Shown: positions 29,908 through 37,605 of the stretch, one piece after another
Layout: every line of letters starts with the position of its first letter
How positions within the stretch are numbered: the stretch's first letter is position 1
From: Cryobacterium sp. N22
Lineage (GTDB): Bacteria > Actinomycetota > Actinomycetes > Actinomycetales > Microbacteriaceae
Direction: 5' to 3'
Length of the DNA stretch: 64,000 nt
Assembly: GCF_002929555.1 (NCBI RefSeq)
Contig: NZ_PJJP01000039.1
Span: forward strand, 248,001-312,000
Made by a program: the position numbers and the translations under genes
The notes under the pieces: generated by a model
What the model was told of the DNA's origin: nothing
The model's input: the letters and a program-made list of their open reading frames with translations, nothing else
Databases searched by the model: none

Positions 29908-30679
29908 ACGGGTCGCTCGGCTGGTCGACGGGCTCGATGGAGGTGGGCAGCACGGCGAGGGTGTCACTGGATCGGGCGCTCGGGTTGCTCACGAAGGTGC
30001 CGGTCACCTGCACCCAGTCGTCGGTGTCGTAGCTGGCCTGCCAGCCAGGCTGGTAGACGGCGACACCGATGGGCTGGGCGTCGACGGCGCAGCAGGTGAC
30101 CACGAACCGGGCGACGTAGAAGACGTTGTCGGGATCTGCGGCGTCCGGCAGGACGAAGCCGGTGATGCTGGCCGTCTTGTCGGCGTAGAGGGCGGGGTCC
30201 TCGGACTGGGCCAGGAGCGACACCCATTCCTTCACGCTCAAGCGTTCGTAGTCGCCGGTGCCCACCAGGGCGGCGGCCTCCTCTGCGGCGGCCTCGCTGT
30301 CCAGCCCACCGGAGTTGACCTCGCGTTGGGTGGCCGTGGCGCTGGTCAGGGTGGCCGGCGGCAGGGCCAGCACCGTGACCGCCGCGACGACCAGGAGCAG
30401 GGCGCTGCCACCCAATGCCAGGGTCCGCCGACCGGCGGACCCGCGGCCGGCCGGCTCCGGCTCCCCGGCCGCCGGGGTGCGGAAGACGAAGCTGGCCACC
30501 ACGAACACGAGGCCGAGCAGGGCCATCACCGTGGTGAAGATGAAGTAGCGCGGGTGGATGTACAACCCGAGCTGTCCCGTGGCGCCGAGCCAGATGGTGG
30601 CCACCACGATCACCAGGCTCAGGCCGATGCCGCGCCAGCGCTCGGCCAGGTAGCCGGCCAGCTTGTCCTTAGGCGACAT
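29897..30679 (-). CDS. TIGR03943/DUF1980-family permease-associated protein
   Basis: 260 residues. Two or three N-terminal membrane helices (about 17-35, 45-65 and 87-107) precede a soluble domain with DKTASITGFVLPDAADPDNVFYVARFVVTCCAVDAQPIGV; the FVVTCCAVDA segment with its Cys pair is the family hallmark. YcgQ of Bacillus is a member. The family is nearly always next to a DUF318 permease, as here, where its start overlaps the permease end by 11 bases. In other bacteria the pair has been linked to zinc limitation; that role is inference here. Confidence 0.88.
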   Translation of the reverse strand: MSPKDKLAGYLAERWRGIGLSLVIVVATIWLGATGQLGLYIHPRYFIFTTVMALLGLVFVVASFVFRTPAAGEPEPAGRGSAGRRTLALGGSALLLVVAAVTVLALPPATLTSATATQREVNSGGLDSEAAAEEAAALVGTGDYERLSVKEWVSLLAQSEDPALYADKTASITGFVLPDAADPDNVFYVARFVVTCCAVDAQPIGVAVYQPGWQASYDTDDWVQVTGTFVSNPSARSSDTLAVLPTSIEPVDQPSDPYVY

Positions 30680-31730
30680 AGTTCACCAGCAGTCCGGCGG
30701 CCGTGCTCATCAGCGCCACCAGCGCGGTGATCTGCACGAGGGTGCGGGTGGTGAAGGTGGTGCGCATCAGGGCGAGCATCTTGACGTCGATCATGGCTCC
30801 GAAGGTGAGAAAGGCGGCGATGCCGCCCGGCATGAAGGTGCTGCCGAAGGACAGCACGAAGAAGGCGTCGACGTTGGAGCAGACCGCGACGATGAAGGCC
30901 AGGGCGATCATGGCCAGCACCGACCAGACCGGGTTGCTGCCCAGTGCCAACAGCACCGAGCGGGGCACGAAAACCTGGGTGAGGGCCGCGATCAGCGATC
31001 CGATGAACAGGGCGGGCATGATCACCGCGGTTTCGCGGGTGAAGAGGTCCACCGACCTTTCGATGCGGCCCGCACGGGCACCATGGGTGTGGCTGTGCCC
31101 CTCGTGCTGGCCGCCGGCGCGCCCGTCGTCGTGCCCTGACGCATCCGGCAGTGCGCAGGACGCCGAGAACGTGCGGGTCAGGAGGCTGTCCGGATCCGGG
31201 TGCCGGCTGAAGAGCCAACCGATCACGTTGGCGATCACGAAGCCGGCCACGATGCGGGTGAGAAGAATCCCATCTCCCCAGCCGAAAGCCTGGTGGGTGG
31301 TGATGATCGTGATCGGGTTCAGGATGGGCGCCGCGAGGAGGAAGGTGATCGATTCCGGCACCGTGAAGCCGCCCACCATGAATCCGCGCGCCAGCGGCAC
31401 GTTGCCGCATTCGCAGACCGGGAAGAACATGCCCAGCAGCGAGATGCAGGCGCGGCGCAGCAGGGGCTGGCGGGGCAGGAACCGGGTGATGAACCCGTGC
31501 GGAAGCCACACCTGCACCACCGTGGACAGCAGGATGCCGAGGAAGACGAATGGGGCTGATTCGATGATCACGCTCAGGGCGAGGGTGATGGTGTCCTGGG
31601 CGCGGTCCGGGAGTCCCCAGCCGGTGAAGGCCGGGCTGACGCCGCGGATCGCGAACGCGGCGGCCACCAGCGCCACACCGAGGATGAGTCCGGTGGGCAC
31701 GCGCCGCACCGCCCCCCGATCCCTGTGCAT
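30669..31730 (-). CDS. UPF0718/DUF318-family permease
   Basis: 353 residues with about eight membrane helices in two halves. The first half carries the family motif FFPVCECGNVPLARG (Cys106, Cys108), and the second carries VAVCSNVDAFFVLSF. The halves are joined by a His-rich cytoplasmic loop (HDDGRAGGQHEGHSHTHG, about 200-217), a likely metal-binding stretch. Members are predicted permeases, some metal-related; the cargo is not proven. It heads a three-gene operon with TIGR03943 and a membrane-anchored propeller protein. The -10 hexamer TAAGAT at exactly -12 to -7 indicates a leaderless start. Confidence 0.9.
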   Translation of the reverse strand: MHRDRGAVRRVPTGLILGVALVAAAFAIRGVSPAFTGWGLPDRAQDTITLALSVIIESAPFVFLGILLSTVVQVWLPHGFITRFLPRQPLLRRACISLLGMFFPVCECGNVPLARGFMVGGFTVPESITFLLAAPILNPITIITTHQAFGWGDGILLTRIVAGFVIANVIGWLFSRHPDPDSLLTRTFSASCALPDASGHDDGRAGGQHEGHSHTHGARAGRIERSVDLFTRETAVIMPALFIGSLIAALTQVFVPRSVLLALGSNPVWSVLAMIALAFIVAVCSNVDAFFVLSFGSTFMPGGIAAFLTFGAMIDVKMLALMRTTFTTRTLVQITALVALMSTAAGLLVNYVA

Positions 31731-31736
31731 CCGTCG

Positions 31737-31742
31737 ATCTTA
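31737..31742 (-). promoter_or_regulatory. -10 hexamer TAAGAT of the permease operon promoter
   Basis: TAAGAT lies at exactly -12 to -7 from the ATG at 31730 on the minus strand. It indicates a leaderless transcript for the permease/TIGR03943/propeller operon. Confidence 0.55.
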
Positions 31743-31787
31743 CCTGTGCCAGGTGACCGGACCGGTCATGACGACAGGCCCAGACGA

Positions 31788-31826
31788 CAACTGCGGTGCC
31801 GCCCGGACGGGGCGGCACCGCAGTTG
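31788..31826 (-). terminator. Strong hairpin terminator after the RNase E/G gene
   Basis: A 17-base-pair perfect stem (arms start CAACTGCGGTGCC) with a five-base loop, 22 bases past the rne stop. There is no T-run, as is common for actinobacterial terminators. Confidence 0.7.
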
Positions 31827-31848
31827 GGCCGTTGAGGGCCGACGACCG

Positions 31849-34503
31849 TTAGAGGTTGTCCTGCGTGGGAGCCACGATCGGCTGCGCGGTGGCGGTCGGA
31901 CCGCCGGCGGTAGTGACCCGGCGGCTGCGCGACCGGCCCTGGCCGGGCTGCTTGGGCTCCGGCAGGGCTTCGAGCACCGAATCGAGCAGCTGGTCGGTGA
32001 CCTGCTTGCTCACCGGACGACGGCTGCGCGGTGACTTCTGCACGGGGATGTCCAGAATCGCGACACCCTCGGCCGAGTCGGCCGGAACGGCCTCCGGAGC
32101 CAGGGTCGGGGCCTGAACCGCCGGGGCGGCGGGTTCGGGCTCTGCGGCGGCCGGGCTGGTGGACGCCTGCTCGGGCTGTGCGGAGGGCGCGCTGTCGGTC
32201 GGCTGGCCGGTGCGGCCACCCGAACGACTGCCCGAACGGTTGCCGCGCGACGTCGAACGGGACGTGGGTGCGGTCTCGAAGCTCTCGGCCTCGGTCGCGG
32301 CGTCGGGCTCGGCGGCCGGGGCGGCAGCCTCGGCAGCCGGGGCAGCGGTCTCGGTCGGCGCGATCACGGGGATCGAGCCGGTCAGTGAACGGCTGATGGT
32401 GCGCGCGGCGATCAGCGCGAGGGCGTGCTTGGCGTCCTCGGTGATTCCGTGCGTGCCGTGGCCAGCCTTGGCGGCATCCGTCTGCGCGGGTGCGGCGTGC
32501 GCCTGACCCGAGTTCTGGTTGCCGTTGCCGCGCTGGCCCGAGTTGCCGGCGTCGTGGCCGGAGCCGCCGTTGCCGTTTGACTTGCTGCGGGGGCGGCGCT
32601 CCTGAGCGGGCTGAGCGGTCTGGCGGTGCTTGACGACGGGGTCGTGGTGGATGACGATTCCACGTCCGGCGCAGGCCTCGCAGTTCTCGCTGAATGACTC
32701 AAGCAGGCCCAGACCGAGCTTCTTGCGGGTCATCTGCACGAGCCCGAGCGAGGTGACCTCGGCCACCTGGTGCTTGGTGCGGTCGCGGCTGAGGCATTCG
32801 ACGAGACGGCGGAGCACCAGGTCCCGGTTGGACTCGAGGACCATGTCGATGAAGTCGACCACGATGATGCCGCCGATGTCGCGCAGGCGCAGCTGGCGCA
32901 CGATCTCGTCGGCCGCTTCGAGGTTGTTCTTGGTGACGGTCTCCTCGAGGTTGCCGCCGGATCCGACGAACTTGCCGGTGTTGACGTCGACCACGGTCAT
33001 CGCCTCGGTGCGGTCGATCACGAGCGAACCGCCCGACGGCAGCCAGACCTTACGGTCCAGGGCCTTTTCGATCTGTTCGGAGATGCGGTATTCGTCGAAC
33101 GCGTCGCGTTCGCCCTCGTAGCGCTGGACGCGCTCGACAAGGTCGGGAGCCACCTGGCGCAGGTAGGACTCGATGACCTCCTGGGCGTCGTCGCCGGAGA
33201 TGACCATCTTGTGGAAGTCCTCGTTGAAGACGTCACGCACGATCTTGATGAGCAGGTCGGGCTCGCTGTGCAGCAGGGCCGGGCCCGACACGGTCTCGAC
33301 CTGCTTGGCGATGGAGGCCCACTGCGCGGTGAGGCGATTGACGTCGAGGGTGAGCTGTTCGTCGGTCGCGCCCTCGGCGGCGGTGCGCACGATGACGCCC
33401 ACGTTGTCGGGCAGGACCTCCTTGAGGATCTTCTTCAACCGGGCGCGCTCGGTGTCGGGCAGCTTGCGGCTGATGCCGTTCATCGACCCGTTGGGCACGT
33501 AGACGAGGTACCGGCCGGGCAGGGAGACCTGGCTGGTGAGCCGGGCGCCCTTGTGGCCGATCGGGTCCTTGGTGACCTGCACGAGCACCTTGTCGCCGGG
33601 CTTGAGGGCCAGTTCGATGCGGCGGGTCTGGGCGTTCCCCGGGGAGTTGACGGCGGCGGCGTCCCAGTCGACCTCACCGGAGTACAGCACGGCGTTGCGG
33701 CCGCGTCCGATGTCGACGAAGGCGGCTTCCATGCTCGGCAGCACGTTCTGCACGCGGCCGAGGTAGACGTTGCCGATGAGCGACGCATCCTGGTTCTTGG
33801 CCACGTAGTGCTCGACGAGCACGCCGTCTTCGAGAACGCCGATCTGGATCTTGTTGTGCTTGGCACGCACGACCATGGCGCGGTCGACCGACTCGCGGCG
33901 GGCGAGGAACTCGGCCTCCGTGATGACCGGACGGCGGCGGCCGGCGTCACGGCCGTCGCGGCGGCGCTGCTTCTTCGCCTCCAGGCGGGTGGAGCCCTTG
34001 ATCCGCTGGGGTTCGGTGATCAGCTCCGGCTCGCGGGGGGTCCGCACCCGCACCACGGTGTTCGCGGGGTCGTCGCTGCGGCCCTCTTCGCCGGTGCGAC
34101 GGCGGGCGCGGCGGCGCACCGTCGAGCCCTCTTCTGCGTCGTCATCCTCGTCGTCGAGCTGGCGGCCGCCGGACCGGACCGGGGCCGGCAGGATCGCCGG
34201 CGCCTGGAAGATCAGGGACGTCGTCGGTCGGCGAACAACCTCGACGGTCTCGTCGAACGGTGTCGGCAGGGCGGGGAATGCCACCTGCTGGTCCGTCGCC
34301 GCTGACGCCTGGTCGGCCGGGGCCTGCTCCACTCGGTCGGCCGGGGCCGACGGTGACTCCGGCGTCACGGCCGGGTCGATCTGAGCGGGGACGCCGGGCG
34401 TCTCACCGATCGGTTCGAGCTGCTTGGCCGGTGCCGCCTTCCTGGTTGTTTTGCGAGTGCCGAAGAGGCCCTTGCGCTTCTTGTTGTCGTTGTCTTCCAC
34501 CAT
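31849..34503 (-). CDS. rne: Ribonuclease E/G
   Basis: 884 residues. The catalytic core (about 200-690) shows the S1 domain (SLIGNVYLGRVQNVLPSMEAAFVDIGRGRNA), the Mg-binding VVDVNTGKF and VVDFIDM segments, and the zinc-link CEACAGRG (CxxCxGRG). Both flanks are long, disordered extensions: an N-terminal Lys/Arg then Pro/Ala-rich arm and a C-terminal Ala/Pro/Glu-rich arm with short basic patches. This core-in-the-middle layout is typical of actinobacterial RNase E. The start at 34503 is chosen because AAGGAG lies upstream and MVEDNDNKKRKG fits; the frame is open a further 285 bases upstream. It processes rRNA, tRNA and mRNA. Confidence 0.93.
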   Translation of the reverse strand: MVEDNDNKKRKGLFGTRKTTRKAAPAKQLEPIGETPGVPAQIDPAVTPESPSAPADRVEQAPADQASAATDQQVAFPALPTPFDETVEVVRRPTTSLIFQAPAILPAPVRSGGRQLDDEDDDAEEGSTVRRRARRRTGEEGRSDDPANTVVRVRTPREPELITEPQRIKGSTRLEAKKQRRRDGRDAGRRRPVITEAEFLARRESVDRAMVVRAKHNKIQIGVLEDGVLVEHYVAKNQDASLIGNVYLGRVQNVLPSMEAAFVDIGRGRNAVLYSGEVDWDAAAVNSPGNAQTRRIELALKPGDKVLVQVTKDPIGHKGARLTSQVSLPGRYLVYVPNGSMNGISRKLPDTERARLKKILKEVLPDNVGVIVRTAAEGATDEQLTLDVNRLTAQWASIAKQVETVSGPALLHSEPDLLIKIVRDVFNEDFHKMVISGDDAQEVIESYLRQVAPDLVERVQRYEGERDAFDEYRISEQIEKALDRKVWLPSGGSLVIDRTEAMTVVDVNTGKFVGSGGNLEETVTKNNLEAADEIVRQLRLRDIGGIIVVDFIDMVLESNRDLVLRRLVECLSRDRTKHQVAEVTSLGLVQMTRKKLGLGLLESFSENCEACAGRGIVIHHDPVVKHRQTAQPAQERRPRSKSNGNGGSGHDAGNSGQRGNGNQNSGQAHAAPAQTDAAKAGHGTHGITEDAKHALALIAARTISRSLTGSIPVIAPTETAAPAAEAAAPAAEPDAATEAESFETAPTSRSTSRGNRSGSRSGGRTGQPTDSAPSAQPEQASTSPAAAEPEPAAPAVQAPTLAPEAVPADSAEGVAILDIPVQKSPRSRRPVSKQVTDQLLDSVLEALPEPKQPGQGRSRSRRVTTAGGPTATAQPIVAPTQDNL

Positions 34504-34699
34504 CACTGGTGCGCTCCTTGACCGCTGTGGGTGACCGCGCCACCCACTCGGTTGCTCTCTCGTGCGATGCTTTCGCTTGCGCGAAAACCCCGCGAATCCT
34601 ATTGCGTGCCGCAACCGGCTCTTGGCTCTGGTTGCAAATACCTTTGGTCTAGGACCAATAAATCTGGGCGAATGCCGCCCATTAAGCCTTATGGCATCG
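34504..34699 (-). promoter_or_regulatory. Probable long untranslated leader of rne
   Basis: About 200 bases between the start codon and the nearest promoter-like sequences are AT-richer than the neighbourhood. They contain short inverted repeats (TTGGTC/GACCAA and a TTTTCGC/GCGAAA pair). RNase E genes in other bacteria have long leaders used for autoregulation; that role is inference here. Confidence 0.35.
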
Positions 34700-34718
34700 G
34701 TTTGAGCGCGGCTCAAAC
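34700..34718. promoter_or_regulatory. Inverted repeat GTTTGAGC-GCG-GCTCAAAC between rne and the VKOR gene
   Basis: Perfect 8-3-8 palindrome in the divergent promoter region. It overlaps a TTGAGC-N17-CATAAG promoter-like pair for rne on the minus strand, so it may be an operator or a hairpin at the start of the rne leader. Confidence 0.45.
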
Positions 34719-34769
34719 GACTGTTTCGATTATCGCACGCATTCTCAGGGACGCGCACGCGACACATGG

Positions 34770-34775
34770 CATAAT
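34770..34775 (+). promoter_or_regulatory. -10 hexamer CATAAT of the VKOR gene promoter
   Basis: CATAAT lies at exactly -12 to -7 from the GTG at 34782, with no ribosome-binding site. It indicates a leaderless transcript and supports the GTG start. Confidence 0.55.
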
Positions 34776-34781
34776 CCGAAT

Positions 34782-35381
34782 GTGCCATTCACCACGTCAA
34801 AAAAGCCTCCGATCGGTCTCGCCGTTTTCCTGATTCTCGCGGGGGCAATCGGCTTCGCGGCGGCATTCGCGCTCACGCTGGACAAGTTCACGATGCTGGA
34901 GGATCCCACCGCGCAGCTGTCCTGCAACTTCAGTGTCCTGGTCGGCTGCAGCACCAATCTCGGCTCCTGGCAGGGCGCGGTGTTCGGCTTCCCGAACCCG
35001 TTGATCGGGGTGGCCGGCTGGAGCGTGGTGATCACCATCGGAGCGGCGATCCTCTCCGGCGCCCGTTTCGCCCGGTGGTTCTGGCTGGGCTTGAACCTGG
35101 GGGTCGCCGGTGCGCTGGCCTTCGTCATCTGGCTGATGGGTCAGAGCTTCTTCGTGCTCGACGTGTTGTGCCCGTGGTGCATGGTCACCTGGACGGTCAC
35201 CATCCCGGTGTTCCTGGCCGTGACCCTGTACAACCTCAAGACCGGCATCATCCCGGGCTCGGCCCGCGTGCGGCGGCTGGCGGCCGGCGCGTACTCCTGG
35301 ATATTCGTGATCACCATCGTCTGCTACCTCGTAGCCGCGACGATCGCCCAGCTCCAAATGGACTTCCTCCACCGCCTCTAG
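34782..35381 (+). CDS. Vitamin K epoxide reductase (VKOR) family protein
   Basis: 199 residues, five membrane helices. The loop cysteines Cys48 and Cys56 (SCNFSVLVGC) and the active-site CPWC (Cys130, Cys133) are the four conserved VKOR cysteines. WQGAVFGFPNPLIGVAGW fits the actinobacterial family. VKOR re-oxidises an extracytoplasmic DsbA-like protein and passes electrons to menaquinone, so it drives disulfide formation outside the membrane. No DsbA is fused or adjacent. Cysteine pairs in the exported Ig repeats at 52-54 kb are possible beneficiaries (inference). Confidence 0.93.
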   Translation: MPFTTSKKPPIGLAVFLILAGAIGFAAAFALTLDKFTMLEDPTAQLSCNFSVLVGCSTNLGSWQGAVFGFPNPLIGVAGWSVVITIGAAILSGARFARWFWLGLNLGVAGALAFVIWLMGQSFFVLDVLCPWCMVTWTVTIPVFLAVTLYNLKTGIIPGSARVRRLAAGAYSWIFVITIVCYLVAATIAQLQMDFLHRL

Positions 35382-35426
35382 CCCTCGCCCACCTTCGCGT
35401 GGAGCGACAAGGCGGCGCACGAAGAA

Positions 35427-35459
35427 ACGGCCCCGCCCGCAACGCGGGACGAGGCCGTC
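35427..35459 (-). terminator. Terminator after ndk
   Basis: ACGGCC...CCCGC with GCGGG...GGCCGT forms a GC-rich stem just past the ndk stop, followed on the minus strand by TTTCTTC. It ends the ileS-folC-DUF4233-ndk transcript and faces the VKOR gene from the other side. Confidence 0.65.
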
Positions 35460-35480
35460 AGGCTTCTGGGAAGACGAGGT

Positions 35481-35900
35481 CTAGGCGAACCAGAGGGCCA
35501 GCTCGCGGGCCGCGGACTCGGGCGAGTCCGAACCGTGCACGAGGTTCTGCTGAACCTTCAGGCCCCAGTCCCTGCCCAGGTCGCCGCGGATGGTTCCCGG
35601 GGCTGCCGTGGTGGGGTCGGTGGTGCCGGCCAGGGCGCGGAAGCCCTCGATCACGCGGTCGCCGGCGACACGCAGCGCCAGGATCGAACCGCTTTCCATG
35701 AACTCGACGAGCGGCTCGAAGAACGGCTTACCGGCGTGCTCGGCGTAGTGCTCGGCGAGGAGGGATCGCTCGGCCTGCACAAGCTTGATGTCGACGAGGG
35801 AGTAACCCTTCGCCTCGATGCGGCGAAGGATTTCGCCGGACAGATTGCGGGCCACGCCGTCGGGCTTGACCAATACGAGTGTTTCCTGAACGTTCGTCAT
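35481..35900 (-). CDS. ndk: Nucleoside diphosphate kinase
   Basis: 139 residues, complete. Ndk moves the gamma-phosphate of ATP to other nucleoside diphosphates through a phospho-His. Seen are TLVLVKPDGVARNLSGEI, YAEHAGKPFFEPLVEFMESG, GTIRGDLGRDW and the active-site NLVHGSDSPESAARE with the catalytic His. The start at 35900 has AAGGAG upstream and overlaps the DUF4233 stop (ATGA). Last gene of the ileS-folC-DUF4233-ndk operon, a conserved actinobacterial order. Confidence 0.97.
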   Translation of the reverse strand: MTNVQETLVLVKPDGVARNLSGEILRRIEAKGYSLVDIKLVQAERSLLAEHYAEHAGKPFFEPLVEFMESGSILALRVAGDRVIEGFRALAGTTDPTTAAPGTIRGDLGRDWGLKVQQNLVHGSDSPESAARELALWFA

Positions 35901-36238
35901 GAGTTCTCCTTGTGCTGTCTGTCTATGCGGGAGCCGGTGATCATGCAGTAGACCCACATGCCGGCGAAGAGTGCCCCGACGACGAACATCGCCGGGTTGA
36001 GGAATCCGGTGGCGACGATGACGACCTGGACGGCCCAGCCGATCGTGTAGGCCCAGTTGTACCGTAGCAAGCCGAGGGTGGCGACCATGATGAGGCAGAG
36101 CAGCGCTCCGCCGCCGAGGGTGACCCAGGCCGGCAGGTCGCTGAGCCCGAAAATCACCAGCGTGGCCAGGAACACCACGATCAGCTCGAAGCCGAGCACG
36201 ATCGAGGCGAGCGAGCGCCGCACCGATCCGCTTCTCAC
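35897..36238 (-). CDS. DUF4233 membrane protein
   Basis: 113 residues, four membrane helices (about 8-30, 37-55, 65-82 and 86-102). It begins RSLASIVLGFELIVVFLATLVIFGL and ends in a short basic tail. DUF4233 proteins are found almost only between folC and ndk in Actinobacteria and have no known function. The start is GTG at 36238, giving a GTGA overlap with the folC stop; the end overlaps ndk by four bases, so it is tightly coupled to both. Confidence 0.9.
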   Translation of the reverse strand: MRSGSVRRSLASIVLGFELIVVFLATLVIFGLSDLPAWVTLGGGALLCLIMVATLGLLRYNWAYTIGWAVQVVIVATGFLNPAMFVVGALFAGMWVYCMITGSRIDRQHKENS

Positions 36239-37605
36239 TTGGTCATCCAGTCCCCCGCGTCGGCCAACGCCACGGCGTCACCGACGAGGGTGATCGACCC
36301 GGCGACGAGCACCGCACGCTTGGGGGCGTCCTGGGCCCAGCCGCGAGCCGCGTCGAGGGCCTGGGCGAGGTCACCGAACCTGAAGGTGTCGGCGTCGCCG
36401 ACGTGCTCGGCGACGAGGTCGGCGAGGTCGTCGACCGGGATCGCGCGCTCGGAGTGCGACTGCGTCACGTGGAAGCGGGCCACGGCGGGGCGCAGGGCCT
36501 CGATGATGCCTGCGGCGTCCTTGTCGGCGAGGATGCCTACCACGACCACGATCTCGTCGAAGTCGAAGTAGCTCTCCAGGGCCGCGGACAGGGCGAGGGC
36601 CCCGTGCGGGTTGTGCGCGGCGTCGACGAGCACGGTCGGCTCGATGCCGACCAGCTGCAGCCGTCCCGGCGAGGTGGCCGTGGCGAGGCCCTCCACCAGG
36701 ATGTCTTCGACGAGGGCCTGGCTGCCCGCGCCGAGGAACGACTCGACGGCGGCGATGGCCACGGCCGCGTTCTGGGCCTGGTGGGTGCCGTAGAGCGGCA
36801 GGAAGAGTTCGGAGTAGGTGCCGGCGATGCCGCGCACCGAGATGAGCTGGCCGCCGACGGCCACGTGGCTGGCGAGGAGGGCGAATTCGCTTCCCTCGCC
36901 CACGAGGGTCGACTCGGTGAGCTCGGCCGCCCGGCTCAGCTCGGTCATGGCCTCCGGCGGCTGCGCGGCGGTCACGACGGCCGCTGCGGGCTTGATGATG
37001 CCGGACTTGGTGCGGGCGATCTCGGAGATGGTGCTCCCAAGCCGCTTGGTGTGGTCCAGCGCGATCGGGGTGAACACGGCCACCTGCCCGTCAGCGACGT
37101 TGGTGGAGTCCCATTCGCCGCCCATGCCGACCTCGAGCACGACCACATCGACCGGCGCATCCGCGAAGCAGGCGAAGGCCAGAACGGTGAGGGCCTCGAA
37201 AAAGGTGAGCGGTTCGTCACCGGCGGTGGTGAGTTCGGCGTCGACCATGAGCAGGTAGGGCTGGATGTCGGCCCAATTCGCGGCCAGGGCCTCGTCGGTG
37301 ATGCTCTGCCCGTCGATCACGATGCGTTCGTTGAGCCGCACGAGGTGCGGGCTCACCAGCAGGCCGGTGCGCAGCCCGTAGGCGCGCAGGATGCTCTCGA
37401 TGATGCGGCTGGTGCTGGTCTTACCGTTCGTGCCGGTCACGTGGATGATCGGGTAGGAGTTCTGCGGGTCGCCGAGCAGTTCGACCGCCCGGCGGGTGGC
37501 CTGCAACCGCGGCTGGGGTGAGCTCTCGCCCACTCGCTCGAGCAGTGCGGCGAGCACGGCGTCGCCGGCGTCACGGAATTCGTCGGGGTAGTAGTCGTCA
37601 GACAT
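36235..37605 (-). CDS. folC: Folylpolyglutamate/dihydrofolate synthase
   Basis: 456 residues. FolC adds glutamate to dihydropteroate and/or folates. The Mur-ligase ATP site is [19 protein letters not shown], followed by [45 protein letters not shown] and the C-terminal [15 protein letters not shown]. The start at 37605 follows AAAGGAA; an upstream in-frame start is less likely. It overlaps ileS by eight bases and DUF4233 by four, and is read from the T-box-controlled ileS transcript. Confidence 0.95.
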   Translation of the reverse strand: MSDDYYPDEFRDAGDAVLAALLERVGESSPQPRLQATRRAVELLGDPQNSYPIIHVTGTNGKTSTSRIIESILRAYGLRTGLLVSPHLVRLNERIVIDGQSITDEALAANWADIQPYLLMVDAELTTAGDEPLTFFEALTVLAFACFADAPVDVVVLEVGMGGEWDSTNVADGQVAVFTPIALDHTKRLGSTISEIARTKSGIIKPAAAVVTAAQPPEAMTELSRAAELTESTLVGEGSEFALLASHVAVGGQLISVRGIAGTYSELFLPLYGTHQAQNAAVAIAAVESFLGAGSQALVEDILVEGLATATSPGRLQLVGIEPTVLVDAAHNPHGALALSAALESYFDFDEIVVVVGILADKDAAGIIEALRPAVARFHVTQSHSERAIPVDDLADLVAEHVGDADTFRFGDLAQALDAARGWAQDAPKRAVLVAGSITLVGDAVALADAGDWMTK

